Source: Streptomyces lincolnensis
GTDB lineage: Bacteria > Actinomycetota > Actinomycetes > Streptomycetales > Streptomycetaceae
Length of the DNA stretch: 64,000 bases
Assembly (NCBI RefSeq): GCF_021173675.1
Contig: NZ_JAIHON010000011.1
Location: 62,001-126,000, forward strand
Direction of reading: 5' to 3'
A program made the position numbers and the translations under genes. How positions within the stretch are numbered: position 1 is the stretch's first letter; each line of letters opens with the position of its first letter. The notes under the pieces were generated by a model that was given only the letters and a program-made list of their open reading frames with translations, searched no databases and was not told where the DNA came from. Positions 16,812-24,850 of the stretch are shown here, piece after piece.

Positions 16812-17933
16812 GTGAACAATGCGCGCGAGGTCGAGGTCGTCGTCACGGGCGCCGGGCAGGCGGGGCTGTCCAGCGCCTATCACCTGCGCCGCACCGGTTT
16901 CGAGCCGGAGCGGGACTTCGTGGTGCTGGACCACTCCCCCGGGCCGGGCGGCGCCTGGCAGTTCCGGTGGCCTTCATTGACGTACGGCAAGGTCCACGGC
17001 ATGCACGCGCTGCCCGGCATGGAGCTCACGGGCGCCGATCCGGCGCGGCCGTCGTCGGAGGTCGTCGCCGAGTACTTCACGGCGTACGAACGCGCCTTCG
17101 ACCTTCGGGTACGGCGGCCCGTCGACGTGACGGCCGTGCGCGAGGGCGAGGGCGGGCGGCTGCTCGTCGAGACCTCGGACGGCACCTGGTCGACGCGGGC
17201 GCTGATCAACGCGACCGGCACCTGGGACCGGCCGTTCTGGCCGAACTACCCGGGCCGGGAGACCTTCCGGGGACGGCAGATGCACACCGCGCGCTACCCC
17301 GGGCCCGAGTACTTCGCCGGGCGGCGGGTGGTCGTCGTGGGCGGCGGCGCGTCCGGCACACAGCACCTCATGGAGCTCGCCCCGTACGCGGCCGCCACCA
17401 CATGGGTCACCAGGCGGCCGCCGGTGTTCCGCGAGGAACCCTTCACCGAGGACGTGGGCCGGGCGGCCGTCGCGCTCGTGGAGGAACGGGTACGGCAGGG
17501 GCTGCCGCCGCGGAGCGTGGTCTCGGTGACCGGGCTGCCGCTCAACGACGCGGTACGGCAGGCGATCGCGGACGGGATCCTGGACCGGCGGCCCATGTTC
17601 GACCGGATCACGCCCGACGGCGTGGAGTGGGACGACGGGCGGCACGTCGAGGCCGACGTCATCCTGTGGGCGACCGGATTCCGGCCGGCTGTCGGCCATC
17701 TGGGACCGCTGAAGCTGCGCGAGCCGGGCGGCGGGATCCGCGTCGAGGGCACTCGCGCGGTCACCGACCCGCGGATCCATCTCGTCGGCTACGGCCCGTC
17801 GGCGAGCACCATCGGCGCCAACCGGGCGGGCCGCGCGGCCGTACGGGACATCAGGCGGCTGCTGGCCGGAGAGCCGGCCCGCGCCGACCGGCGGGTCGAC
17901 ACGGCTCGGCCGGCCGCGCCGGTCGCCGCCTGA
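16812..17933 (+). CDS. FAD/NAD(P)-binding flavoprotein, probable monooxygenase
   Basis: The 373-residue protein has an N-terminal FAD Rossmann motif (VTGAGQAGLSSAYHL), a second dinucleotide motif (VVVGGGASGTQHL) near residue 180 and the ATGFRP segment before the last FAD-contact region. This is the layout of flavin-containing or CzcO-like monooxygenases. The GTG at 16812 is chosen because it lies six codons before the first beta strand; an ATG at 16770 is also possible. It is last in the sulfonate operon, where no SsuD-type desulfonase occurs, so it may oxidise the imported sulfur compound. That role is inference from position. Confidence 0.75.
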   Translation: MNNAREVEVVVTGAGQAGLSSAYHLRRTGFEPERDFVVLDHSPGPGGAWQFRWPSLTYGKVHGMHALPGMELTGADPARPSSEVVAEYFTAYERAFDLRVRRPVDVTAVREGEGGRLLVETSDGTWSTRALINATGTWDRPFWPNYPGRETFRGRQMHTARYPGPEYFAGRRVVVVGGGASGTQHLMELAPYAAATTWVTRRPPVFREEPFTEDVGRAAVALVEERVRQGLPPRSVVSVTGLPLNDAVRQAIADGILDRRPMFDRITPDGVEWDDGRHVEADVILWATGFRPAVGHLGPLKLREPGGGIRVEGTRAVTDPRIHLVGYGPSASTIGANRAGRAAVRDIRRLLAGEPARADRRVDTARPAAPVAA

Positions 17934-17945
17934 CGTCCCCTCGGG

Positions 17946-18794
17946 TCATCCCGCCTTCGCCGGGCTCTGCTGGTTGCGGTTGAACTCGGCGACATTGCGC
18001 TGGTGTTCGGCGTAGTCGGCGGTGAAGCGGGTGTCGCCCGGTTTCACCGTGACGAAGTACAGCCAGTCGCCCGGCGTCGGGCTGATCGCGGCCCGCATGG
18101 CCTGCTCGCCCGGGTTGGAGATCGGCGTGGGCGGCAGACCCATGCGCTGGTAGGAGTTGTACGGGTTGTCGATCCGTGTGTCGGCGGTCGTGGTCCGCAG
18201 TGTGGCGCGGTTCAGGGCGTAGTTGAGGGTGGAGTCCATCTGCAACGGCATGCCGCGCTCCAGACGGTTGAAGACGACCCGGGCCACCTTCCCCATGTCG
18301 GCCTTGGTGGCCGCCTCCGCCTGCACGATGCTCGCGATCGTGACCGCCTGATAGACGTTCATGGCGTTGCGCTGCGCGCCGGCCGCGATCGGAGCGCCGT
18401 TGAACTTCCGGTTCGCGGTGTCGACCATGAAGGACAGCAGCGACTCGGGCATGGCCTTCTTCCCGTGCTGTTCGAGCGGGTACGTCGCCGGGAAGAGATA
18501 CCCCTCCGGGTTGCCCTCCGCGTCGTTCGGCAGCTTCAGGCCCGCCTTGCCCAGGGACTTCCTGGTGGAACCGTCGGGCAGGGCGAGGGCCTTGTCGACG
18601 GCCTCGTAGACCTGCCCGGCGCGCCAGCCCTCCGGGATCACCAGGGTGGTGGGCTTCTTCTCGACGTCGCTGTCCATGCTCAGCAGCGGCACCGCCACGG
18701 CGGTGCCGGCCACGACGGCCCCGGTCGCGATGAGGGCGAGGCGGCCCCGGCGCGTCAGTCGAATCGTGCTCCGTGGCGGAGTGTTCGTGTACAT
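17946..18794 (-). CDS. Small MltG-type endolytic transglycosylase
   Basis: The 282-residue protein has one N-terminal membrane helix (LALIATGAVVAGTAVAVPLL) and an external YceG/MltG domain. The active-site region is TIASIVQAEAATKADMGKV, with the conserved Glu, followed by VVFNRLERGMPLQMDST and the ending DWLYFVTVKPGDTRF. MltG cuts nascent peptidoglycan and limits glycan length. It is much shorter than the usual streptomycete MltG and lacks a long cytoplasmic N-terminus, so it is probably a paralogue. It converges with the flavoprotein gene at a gap of 12 bp. Confidence 0.85.
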   Translation of the reverse strand: MYTNTPPRSTIRLTRRGRLALIATGAVVAGTAVAVPLLSMDSDVEKKPTTLVIPEGWRAGQVYEAVDKALALPDGSTRKSLGKAGLKLPNDAEGNPEGYLFPATYPLEQHGKKAMPESLLSFMVDTANRKFNGAPIAAGAQRNAMNVYQAVTIASIVQAEAATKADMGKVARVVFNRLERGMPLQMDSTLNYALNRATLRTTTADTRIDNPYNSYQRMGLPPTPISNPGEQAMRAAISPTPGDWLYFVTVKPGDTRFTADYAEHQRNVAEFNRNQQSPAKAG

Positions 18795-18856
18795 GCGGGC
18801 ACGGTAACCCGCATATCGTCACAAACCCGGCATATCTTCAGTTTGTCGGTTTCGGT

Positions 18857-20797
18857 TCAGCTGGTCGGTTCCAGGTGAGGCACGCGGTCGCCTCCCGTCG
18901 GCTCCGGATGAGACCCGCGGTCGGTTCCGGCCGCCTCCGGACGAGGCTCACGATCGCTGCCGACCGCCTCCGTAAGAGGCTCGCGGTCGGTTCCGGCCCT
19001 CTCCAGCCGCGCGTCCCGCCGCACGAGAGCCGCGTACCGGCCGTCCCGCTCCAGCAGTTCCTCGTGCGTGCCCCGTTCGGCCACCCGGCCGGAGTCGAGG
19101 ACCACGATCTGGTCGGCGCCGCGGATGGTGGACAGGCGGTGCGCGATGGTGAGAGTGGTGCGGTGGGCGGAGAGCGCGTCGATCGCCTCCTGGACGGCGT
19201 GTTCCGTACCGGTGTCCAGGGCGCTGGTCGCCTCGTCCAGGATGAGGACGGGCGGGTCTCGCAGAATGGTCCTGGCGATGGCCAGGCGCTGCTTCTCCCC
19301 GCCGGAGAAGCGGTGGCCGCGCTCGCCGACGACCGTGTCGTAGCCGTCGGGCAGGGACACGATGTGCTCGTGGATCTGGGCCGCCCGCGCCGCCTGGTGC
19401 AGCTCCTCGTCGGTGGCGTCCGGCTTCGCGAAGCGCAGGTTCTCGGCCACCGAGGCATGGAAGAGGTACGTCTCCTGGGAGACGACGCCGACGGCACGCG
19501 CGAGCGTGTCGAAGTCGAGGTCGCGCACGTCGACGCCGTCGAGCGTGACACGGCCGCCGGTGACGTCGTAGAGCCGGGGCACGAGGTAGCCGAGCGTGGA
19601 CTTGCCGGCGCCGGTCGGGCCGACGACCGCCAGGCTGCCGCCCGCGGGGACGGTGACGTCGATGCCGTCGAGGACGGGGATCTGCTTGTCGTCGCTGTCG
19701 TAGCGGAACTCGACGTCCTCGAAGCGGACCTCGCCCCTGACGTGGTCGAGGTGGACGGGCCGCTCGCGCTCGGTGATGTCGATGGGCAGGTCCAGGTACT
19801 CGAAGATGCGCTGGAAGAGCGCGAGCGAGGTCTGGATCTGGACACCGGTCGACAGCAGGCTCACGGCCGGGCGGAACAGGCCCTGCTGGAGCGAGACGAA
19901 GGCGACGATGGTGCCGATGGAGATGTCCGGGCCGCCCGTCTGGAGGGCGAGACCGGCGGTCCAGTAGATGAACGCGGGCATGGCGGACATGACGATCGAG
20001 ATGACGGCCATGCGCCAGCGCCCGGCCATGTTCGACCGCACTTCGAGGCCGACCAGTTGCTCGGACTCGTCGGCGAAGGACCGGGTGAGCGAGTCGGAGC
20101 GGCCCATGGTGCGGCCCAGCAGGATCCCGCTGACCGACAGCGACTCGGTGACGGTCGCCGCCATCGCCGCCATCTGCTTCTGGCGCTGGGTGACGATCTT
20201 CTTGCGTTCCCTGCCGACCCGGCGGCTGATCCACACGAAGACCGGCAACAGGAGCAGGGAGACGACGGTCAGCCGCCAGTCGAGGGCGATCATCGCGATG
20301 ATGGTGGCGACCACGCTGGTCAGGTTGGAGACCAGGGAGGTGGCGGTCGAGGTGACGGTGGCCTGCATGCCGCCGATGTCGTTGGCGATGCGGGACTGCA
20401 CCTCGCCGGTGCGGGTGCGGGTGAAGAAGGCGAGCGACATGCGCTGGAGGCGGCCGTAGACCGCGGTGCGCAGGTCGTGCATGACGCGCTGGCCGACCGT
20501 CGTGGAGATCAGGGTCTGCAGGACGCCGAAGATGCTGGTGAGGACGGCGCTGAGGATCATGCCGAGCGCCAGCAGGCTGAGCAGTCCGGTGCGGCCCTGG
20601 GGAATGGCGACGTCCAGCGTTTCCTTCAGCAGGAACGGGGTCGCGACGGTGACCAGGGACGAGGCGCCGACCAGTACGCCGACGACGGCGAGCCGGGCCC
20701 GGTAGGGCTTGAACAGTCGGAGGATGCGGCGCACCTGCCGGGGTGGCTCGGGCGAGGTGCCGGACGATGGGGTCCATTCGATGTGGTCGCGGGGCAT
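18857..20797 (-). CDS. ABC exporter (TMD-NBD fusion), MarR-linked
   Basis: The 646-residue protein is a type IV (B-subfamily) ABC half-transporter. Six helices fill residues 30-320. The NBD has Walker A GPTGAGKST, Q-loop VVSQETYLF, signature FSGGEKQRLAIA, Walker B VLILDEATSALD and H-loop IAHRLST. All motifs are intact, so a homodimer could work. The final 45 residues are an unusual tail made of four 11-residue repeats (GTDREPLTEAV-like). The ATG has AGGAG just upstream. It is divergent from a MarR regulator that probably represses it; substrates may be lipids or drugs. Confidence 0.92.
   Translation of the reverse strand: MPRDHIEWTPSSGTSPEPPRQVRRILRLFKPYRARLAVVGVLVGASSLVTVATPFLLKETLDVAIPQGRTGLLSLLALGMILSAVLTSIFGVLQTLISTTVGQRVMHDLRTAVYGRLQRMSLAFFTRTRTGEVQSRIANDIGGMQATVTSTATSLVSNLTSVVATIIAMIALDWRLTVVSLLLLPVFVWISRRVGRERKKIVTQRQKQMAAMAATVTESLSVSGILLGRTMGRSDSLTRSFADESEQLVGLEVRSNMAGRWRMAVISIVMSAMPAFIYWTAGLALQTGGPDISIGTIVAFVSLQQGLFRPAVSLLSTGVQIQTSLALFQRIFEYLDLPIDITERERPVHLDHVRGEVRFEDVEFRYDSDDKQIPVLDGIDVTVPAGGSLAVVGPTGAGKSTLGYLVPRLYDVTGGRVTLDGVDVRDLDFDTLARAVGVVSQETYLFHASVAENLRFAKPDATDEELHQAARAAQIHEHIVSLPDGYDTVVGERGHRFSGGEKQRLAIARTILRDPPVLILDEATSALDTGTEHAVQEAIDALSAHRTTLTIAHRLSTIRGADQIVVLDSGRVAERGTHEELLERDGRYAALVRRDARLERAGTDREPLTEAVGSDREPRPEAAGTDRGSHPEPTGGDRVPHLEPTS
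18863..18994 (-). repeat. Four 33-bp repeats encoding the exporter tail
   Basis: The last codons before the final Ser encode four copies of an 11-residue unit: GTDREPLTEAV, GSDREPRPEAA, GTDRGSHPEPT and GGDRVPHLEPT. The DNA period is 33 bp. The repeats keep frame and sit outside the conserved NBD. Confidence 0.8.
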
Positions 20798-20853
20798 GGC
20801 TCCTACGGAGGGTGAGGCGATGGGAACTTAGGGAGCTTAGCTCATTGTTACCT

Positions 20854-20870
20854 ATGTTCACAATGAACAT
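20854..20870. promoter_or_regulatory. Palindromic operator between the exporter and marR
   Basis: ATGTTCACAATGAACAT is a perfect inverted repeat (ATGTTC, 5-nt spacer, GAACAT). It lies 20 bp before the marR start, in the 93-bp gap to the divergent ABC exporter. Such a site is typical of MarR dimers controlling their own gene and a divergent exporter. Binding is inferred. Confidence 0.6.
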
Positions 20871-20890
20871 CGTCCTGATATTGTTCCCGC

Positions 20891-21346
20891 ATGACCACCC
20901 CCGATTCGGACGGCCTGCTCGCCGAGCAGCTGCTGCGGCTGACCCGCCGCGTCCACCGCATCCAGAAGCACCATCTGGAGCGGCGCGGCCTCGGCGTCAC
21001 CCCGGCGCAGTCCCGGCTGCTGCGGACCCTCGCGCACTGCGACTCGCCGCCCCGCATGGCCGATCTCGCGGCACGCCTGGAGGTGGTCCCCCGGGCCGTG
21101 ACGACCCTGGTCGACGGGCTGGAGGCGAGCGGCAAAGTGCGGCGGGTGCCCGACCCGGCCAATCGCCGCGTGATCCGGATCGAGGTCACCGACGACGGCC
21201 ACAAGGCCCTGCAGGAGCTGCGCGCCGCGCGCCGGTCGGCCGCGGAGGAGATCCTCGCCCCGCTGACGAACGAACAGCGCGCGGTGCTGGGCGGGCTGCT
21301 GGACACCCTGGTCGACGGGCCGCCGGCCCGGGTCCGCGGCGTCTGA
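20891..21346 (+). CDS. MarR-family transcriptional regulator
   Basis: The 151-residue protein has the MarR winged-helix layout: a helical N-terminus (LLAEQLLRLTRRVHRI), then TPAQSRLLRTLAH, MADLAARLEVVPRAVTTLVDGL and the wing SGKVRRVPDPANRRVIRIEVTD, with C-terminal dimerisation helices. It is transcribed away from the ABC exporter and separated by a palindrome-bearing 93-bp region. It most likely represses both genes until a ligand, perhaps an exporter substrate, binds. The gene ends before a strong hairpin terminator. Confidence 0.92.
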   Translation: MTTPDSDGLLAEQLLRLTRRVHRIQKHHLERRGLGVTPAQSRLLRTLAHCDSPPRMADLAARLEVVPRAVTTLVDGLEASGKVRRVPDPANRRVIRIEVTDDGHKALQELRAARRSAAEEILAPLTNEQRAVLGGLLDTLVDGPPARVRGV

Positions 21347-21370
21347 ACGGCGGCCGTCCGACACGACGAC

Positions 21371-21420
21371 GGGCCGCGGCCCCCGCTCCGTGAGGAGGAG
21401 CGGGGGCCGCGGCCCGTTTC
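21371..21420. terminator. Strong bidirectional hairpin terminator
   Basis: A perfect 19-bp stem (GGGCCGCGGCCCCCGCTCC paired with its complement at 21397-21415) closes a 7-nt loop. It is followed by GTTTCT. It separates the convergent marR and dctA genes and probably ends both transcripts. Confidence 0.8.
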
Positions 21421-21428
21421 TGTGTCCG

Positions 21429-22898
21429 TCAACTGACCTCGGGGGCGGGTTCCTTGGCCTGAGCCGGAACGGCGCCGAGCTTCTCGCGCCCGCCTTCGCT
21501 CCCGCCGGCCTCGCCGCTGTCGCCGCCCTTGCCGCTCGCGACGGCCTTGGCGGCGTCATCGGCCTTGTCGGCACCGTCGGCGTCATCGGCCTCGTCCGTC
21601 GGGACGATCTCGCGGTCCAGGACCTTCTTCGCCCGGTCGGTGTCCAGCGCGCCCTCCCAGCGGGAGACGGCGAAGACGGCGACGCAGTTGCCGAGCAGGT
21701 TGGTCACGACGCGCATCGAGTCCATGATGCGGTCCACGCCGAGGAGCAGGGCGACGGCTCCGGCGGGGATGGCGCCCAGCGAGGAGGCGGTCGCGGACAG
21801 GGCGAGGAACGCCGAGCCGGGGATGCCCGCCATGCCCTTGCTGGTGAGCATGAGCACCAGGATCACGGTGATCTGCTGACTCAGGCTCAGGTCGACGCCC
21901 ACCGCCTGGGCGATGAACAGCGTGCCGATGGAAAGGTAGAGCGAGGCGCCGTCGAGGTTGAAGGAGTAGCCGGTGGGCAGCACCAGGCCGACGGCGTCGT
22001 CACGGGCACCGGCCTTGCGCAGCTTCTGCATGACCCGCGGCATCACGGACTCGGTGGAGGCGGTGCCCAGCGCGAGCAGCATCTCCTCGCGGATGTAGCG
22101 CAGGAACTTCCAGAGGCTGAGCCCGGTGACCATCTTCAGGGCGACGGCGAGCAGCGCGATGAAGAAGGCCGCGGCGGCGTAGCACAGGATGATCAGCTTG
22201 GCGTAGGTCTCGATGACGCCGAGGCCGTAGTTGCCGATCAGGACGGCCATGGCGCCGAACACCGCGATCGGGGCGAGTCGCATGATGAAGCCGACGACCG
22301 CGAAGATGATCTCCTGGGCCTGCTCGATGGCGGGCAGCACCTTGGGCACCTTGGTGTGACCGAGGTGGAGCAGCGCGGCACCGACCAGGCAGGCCAGGAT
22401 GAGCACCTGGAGGAGTTCGTTCTCGGCGAAGGCGCCGATGAAACTGGTGGGAATCGCGTTGAGGACGAACTCGGTCGTCGAGGGCAGCGAGCCGCCGCCC
22501 GTCTTCGCGTCCACCGCCGCGGTGTTGAGCGTGGCCGGGTCGACGTTCATGCCCGAGCCCGGCTGGACGACGTTGGCGGCGAGCAGCCCGATGATCAGGG
22601 CGAGCGTGCTCGCCACCTCGAACCAGATCAGGGCCTTGAGCCCGATCCGGCCGAACGCCTTCAGGTCACCGGCCTTGGCGATACCGACGACCACCACGCA
22701 GAACACGAGCGGCGAGATGATCGTCTTGATGAGCCGGGTGAAGCCGTCGCCGAGCGGCTGGAGGTCGGAGGCGAAGCCGGGCCACAGCTTCCCGACGACG
22801 ATGCCGAGCACGAGCGCGCAGGCGACCTGCGCGAAGAGAGAGGTACGCAAGATGCGTGCGACGCGTCGTGGCAGGGACGGAACGACGGACGGCGGCAC
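21429..22898 (-). CDS. dctA: DctA/GltP-type dicarboxylate (amino-acid):cation symporter
   Basis: The 489-residue membrane protein is a DAACS-family symporter importing C4-dicarboxylates or acidic amino acids with H+ or Na+. It shows the hairpin-1 serine-rich stretch (LALGTASTESVMPRVM), the TM7 segment PTGYSFNLDGASLYLS, the hairpin-2 region LTSKGMAGIPGSAFLAL and GVDRIMDSMRVVTNLLGN in TM8. The C-terminal 65 residues form a charged Asp/Lys/Gly-rich tail outside the family core. The GTG at 22898 is preferred because AGGA lies 6 nt upstream; a GTG at 22904 is in frame but too close. A palindrome lies upstream. Confidence 0.92.
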   Translation of the reverse strand: MPPSVVPSLPRRVARILRTSLFAQVACALVLGIVVGKLWPGFASDLQPLGDGFTRLIKTIISPLVFCVVVVGIAKAGDLKAFGRIGLKALIWFEVASTLALIIGLLAANVVQPGSGMNVDPATLNTAAVDAKTGGGSLPSTTEFVLNAIPTSFIGAFAENELLQVLILACLVGAALLHLGHTKVPKVLPAIEQAQEIIFAVVGFIMRLAPIAVFGAMAVLIGNYGLGVIETYAKLIILCYAAAAFFIALLAVALKMVTGLSLWKFLRYIREEMLLALGTASTESVMPRVMQKLRKAGARDDAVGLVLPTGYSFNLDGASLYLSIGTLFIAQAVGVDLSLSQQITVILVLMLTSKGMAGIPGSAFLALSATASSLGAIPAGAVALLLGVDRIMDSMRVVTNLLGNCVAVFAVSRWEGALDTDRAKKVLDREIVPTDEADDADGADKADDAAKAVASGKGGDSGEAGGSEGGREKLGAVPAQAKEPAPEVS

Positions 22899-22953
22899 GG
22901 GCACTCCTAGGGGACGGTGAACGCACAGAAGCCTGAACGGGGACTTCTGCGAT

Positions 22954-22971
22954 ACGGAAAGCGGCTTCCGT
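22954..22971. promoter_or_regulatory. Candidate operator upstream of dctA
   Basis: ACGGAA-AGCGGC-TTCCGT is a perfect 6-bp inverted repeat 56 bp before the dctA start. IclR-type regulators often bind TTCCG/CGGAA arms, so such a regulator is possible, but none is nearby. Weak inference. Confidence 0.35.
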
Positions 22972-23066
22972 GTCGATCACTTTGGAGTGGACGTTGATCC
23001 CGCACAAGACCGCCGCGTTTCAGCCAGGTAAATCACGCCACGTGTGACGCATCGCACACAGCTCCC

Positions 23067-24677
23067 TCAGCAGGCGCGGCGGTCCTCCGTCAGCACCCCC
23101 TGGGCGGTGGCCAGCGTGCGGTCGTAGCAGCCGCCCGAACCGCGGATCCGGTAGCGCTCGCTCGACGTGCCGACCGCGTGCCGCTGGTCGCGCGGGACGT
23201 TGACGGTGTACGTGGCGTCCCCCGCGTAGGTGTCGTCGAGCCGCCGCCAGGCCGTGCGCCGCCCGTCGCGCGACTCGGTGACCACGGCGCGGTCACCGAG
23301 GGTCAGTTCGGTCCGCAGCCGGTCGGCCGCGCCGAGCGTGGTGGTGCCGTCCATCGTGTACGTCCGCTGCGTGCGGGTCGTCCGGGCCGGACCGCGCCCG
23401 TCGACGGTGACCGACTCCTCGTCCGTCCACACCGCGTCCAGCGCGTCCGTCGTCTCGCCGTCCGTCCACCGGTGGACGGAGGAGTTCGCCAGCGCACGCG
23501 TGACGGTGGTCGTCACTCGACCGTGCGAGGTGTCGACATAGCCCGCGACGGTCAGCCGGTGGTCACCCTCGGTGTCCACACGGTGTTCCGAACCGGGCGT
23601 GTACGTCGAGGTGTCGGCCAGGGCACCGTTCCTGTGCGCGGTGAGCTTCCCGCCGACGTGCGCGCTCCGCGCGTCCTGCCAGACGAGCACGTTGACGGGG
23701 GCGCTCCAGCCGCTCTGCCCCTCGGGCACGCCGACCACGGAGACCTCCACGCGGTGCGGGCGGCCGTCGTTGAGGAGTCCGGCGAAGGGGGTCAGGTCGT
23801 ATTCGATCGGCTTGATGTCGAAGGCGCGCGGTCCGGGAACGACGTACCAGAGGAAGGGGTTGGACCAGCCGCCGGTCCACACCGTCGGGAACGGGGCCGC
23901 GATGCCCGCGAGTTGTCCGTCGACCTTGATCTGCACCTCGCGGTAGGGGCCCTCGTCGGCCTTGCAGGAGTAGGGGGCCGTGGCGGGCACCGTCAGATAC
24001 CAGTACTCCTCGCAGCCGCCGCCGGAGCCGGTGGCGTACACCTCGGCGACGATGCGCTCGCTGTTGCGGGGCGTGGTCAGGATGGCGTCGCCCCCGAGGG
24101 TCAGCACCCGGTCCGGGGTGGCGGCCCGGTGTCCGGCGTAGAACGTCAGCGTGACCTTGACGTCGATGATCCCCGTGTACGTGTCGTCGACGACGTTCCC
24201 GATGAGCATCTCGACGTCCTGGGCCCGGCGGAAGGTGTCGCTGTAGCGCGTGACGTCCTTCTCGACGGACCACTCGATGCCGTCGGGCGAGGGCTGCGGA
24301 GTCGACGTGCGGAAGATCTCGACGCCGCCGACATGCACGTATCCGAGCCGGTCGAACTGCCGTCCCTTGACCTTGCCGTCCAGCCGCAGCACGACCTTGC
24401 TCCAGTCGTCGCCGCATCCCCCGGGTGGCGTGTACGTGCCCTTGTACGGCGTGAAGTCACGGAACCGCGCCTCCGCGAGGGTGACGTGGCAGGGCCTGCC
24501 GGCGGGCCTGGTGACCGGCGGGGCGGCCGTGACGGGGTCGTGCCAGTCGCTGCCGAACTCGGCGGGCACGTCGGCCACGGCGTCGGCGGACAGAGCCGGG
24601 GCCGGGGCCGCCCCGAGCAGGGTGCTCGCCAGGAGGGTCGCTCCGGCGAGCATGGACATGATGATCCGTCTCTTCAT
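23067..24677 (-). CDS. Secreted peptide-N-glycosidase A-like protein
   Basis: The 536-residue protein resembles plant-type PNGase A (peptide-N4-(N-acetyl-beta-glucosaminyl)asparagine amidase A, Pfam PNGaseA), which removes N-glycans from glycopeptides. A Sec signal peptide covers residues 1-30 (MKRRIIMSMLAGATLLASTLL...APALS). The N-terminal beta-domain shows DWSKVVLRLDGKVKGRQFDR and GGVEIFRTSTPQPSPDGIEW, the family hallmark, followed by FYAGHRA and FPTVWTGGWSNPFLW. The C-terminal half is beta-rich. Activity towards real N-glycans is not proven. No operon partner is evident; the opposite-strand ABC genes start 173 bp away. Confidence 0.82.
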   Translation of the reverse strand: MKRRIIMSMLAGATLLASTLLGAAPAPALSADAVADVPAEFGSDWHDPVTAAPPVTRPAGRPCHVTLAEARFRDFTPYKGTYTPPGGCGDDWSKVVLRLDGKVKGRQFDRLGYVHVGGVEIFRTSTPQPSPDGIEWSVEKDVTRYSDTFRRAQDVEMLIGNVVDDTYTGIIDVKVTLTFYAGHRAATPDRVLTLGGDAILTTPRNSERIVAEVYATGSGGGCEEYWYLTVPATAPYSCKADEGPYREVQIKVDGQLAGIAAPFPTVWTGGWSNPFLWYVVPGPRAFDIKPIEYDLTPFAGLLNDGRPHRVEVSVVGVPEGQSGWSAPVNVLVWQDARSAHVGGKLTAHRNGALADTSTYTPGSEHRVDTEGDHRLTVAGYVDTSHGRVTTTVTRALANSSVHRWTDGETTDALDAVWTDEESVTVDGRGPARTTRTQRTYTMDGTTTLGAADRLRTELTLGDRAVVTESRDGRRTAWRRLDDTYAGDATYTVNVPRDQRHAVGTSSERYRIRGSGGCYDRTLATAQGVLTEDRRAC

Positions 24678-24850
24678 GGCCGTGTTCTACGGCGTGTCGG
24701 GCACCGTCCGCAATGAGGCCTGGGCCGGTTCTGTGCGGTGGAGCAGAAAACCGTTTGCTCCGGAGCACTGTCCGACGCGAACCTGTCACGGTTTGTTGCC
24801 GCCCTTTCGCGGTTCCTCCCACCCCCCCTGACACGAGCCACTGGGACGTC

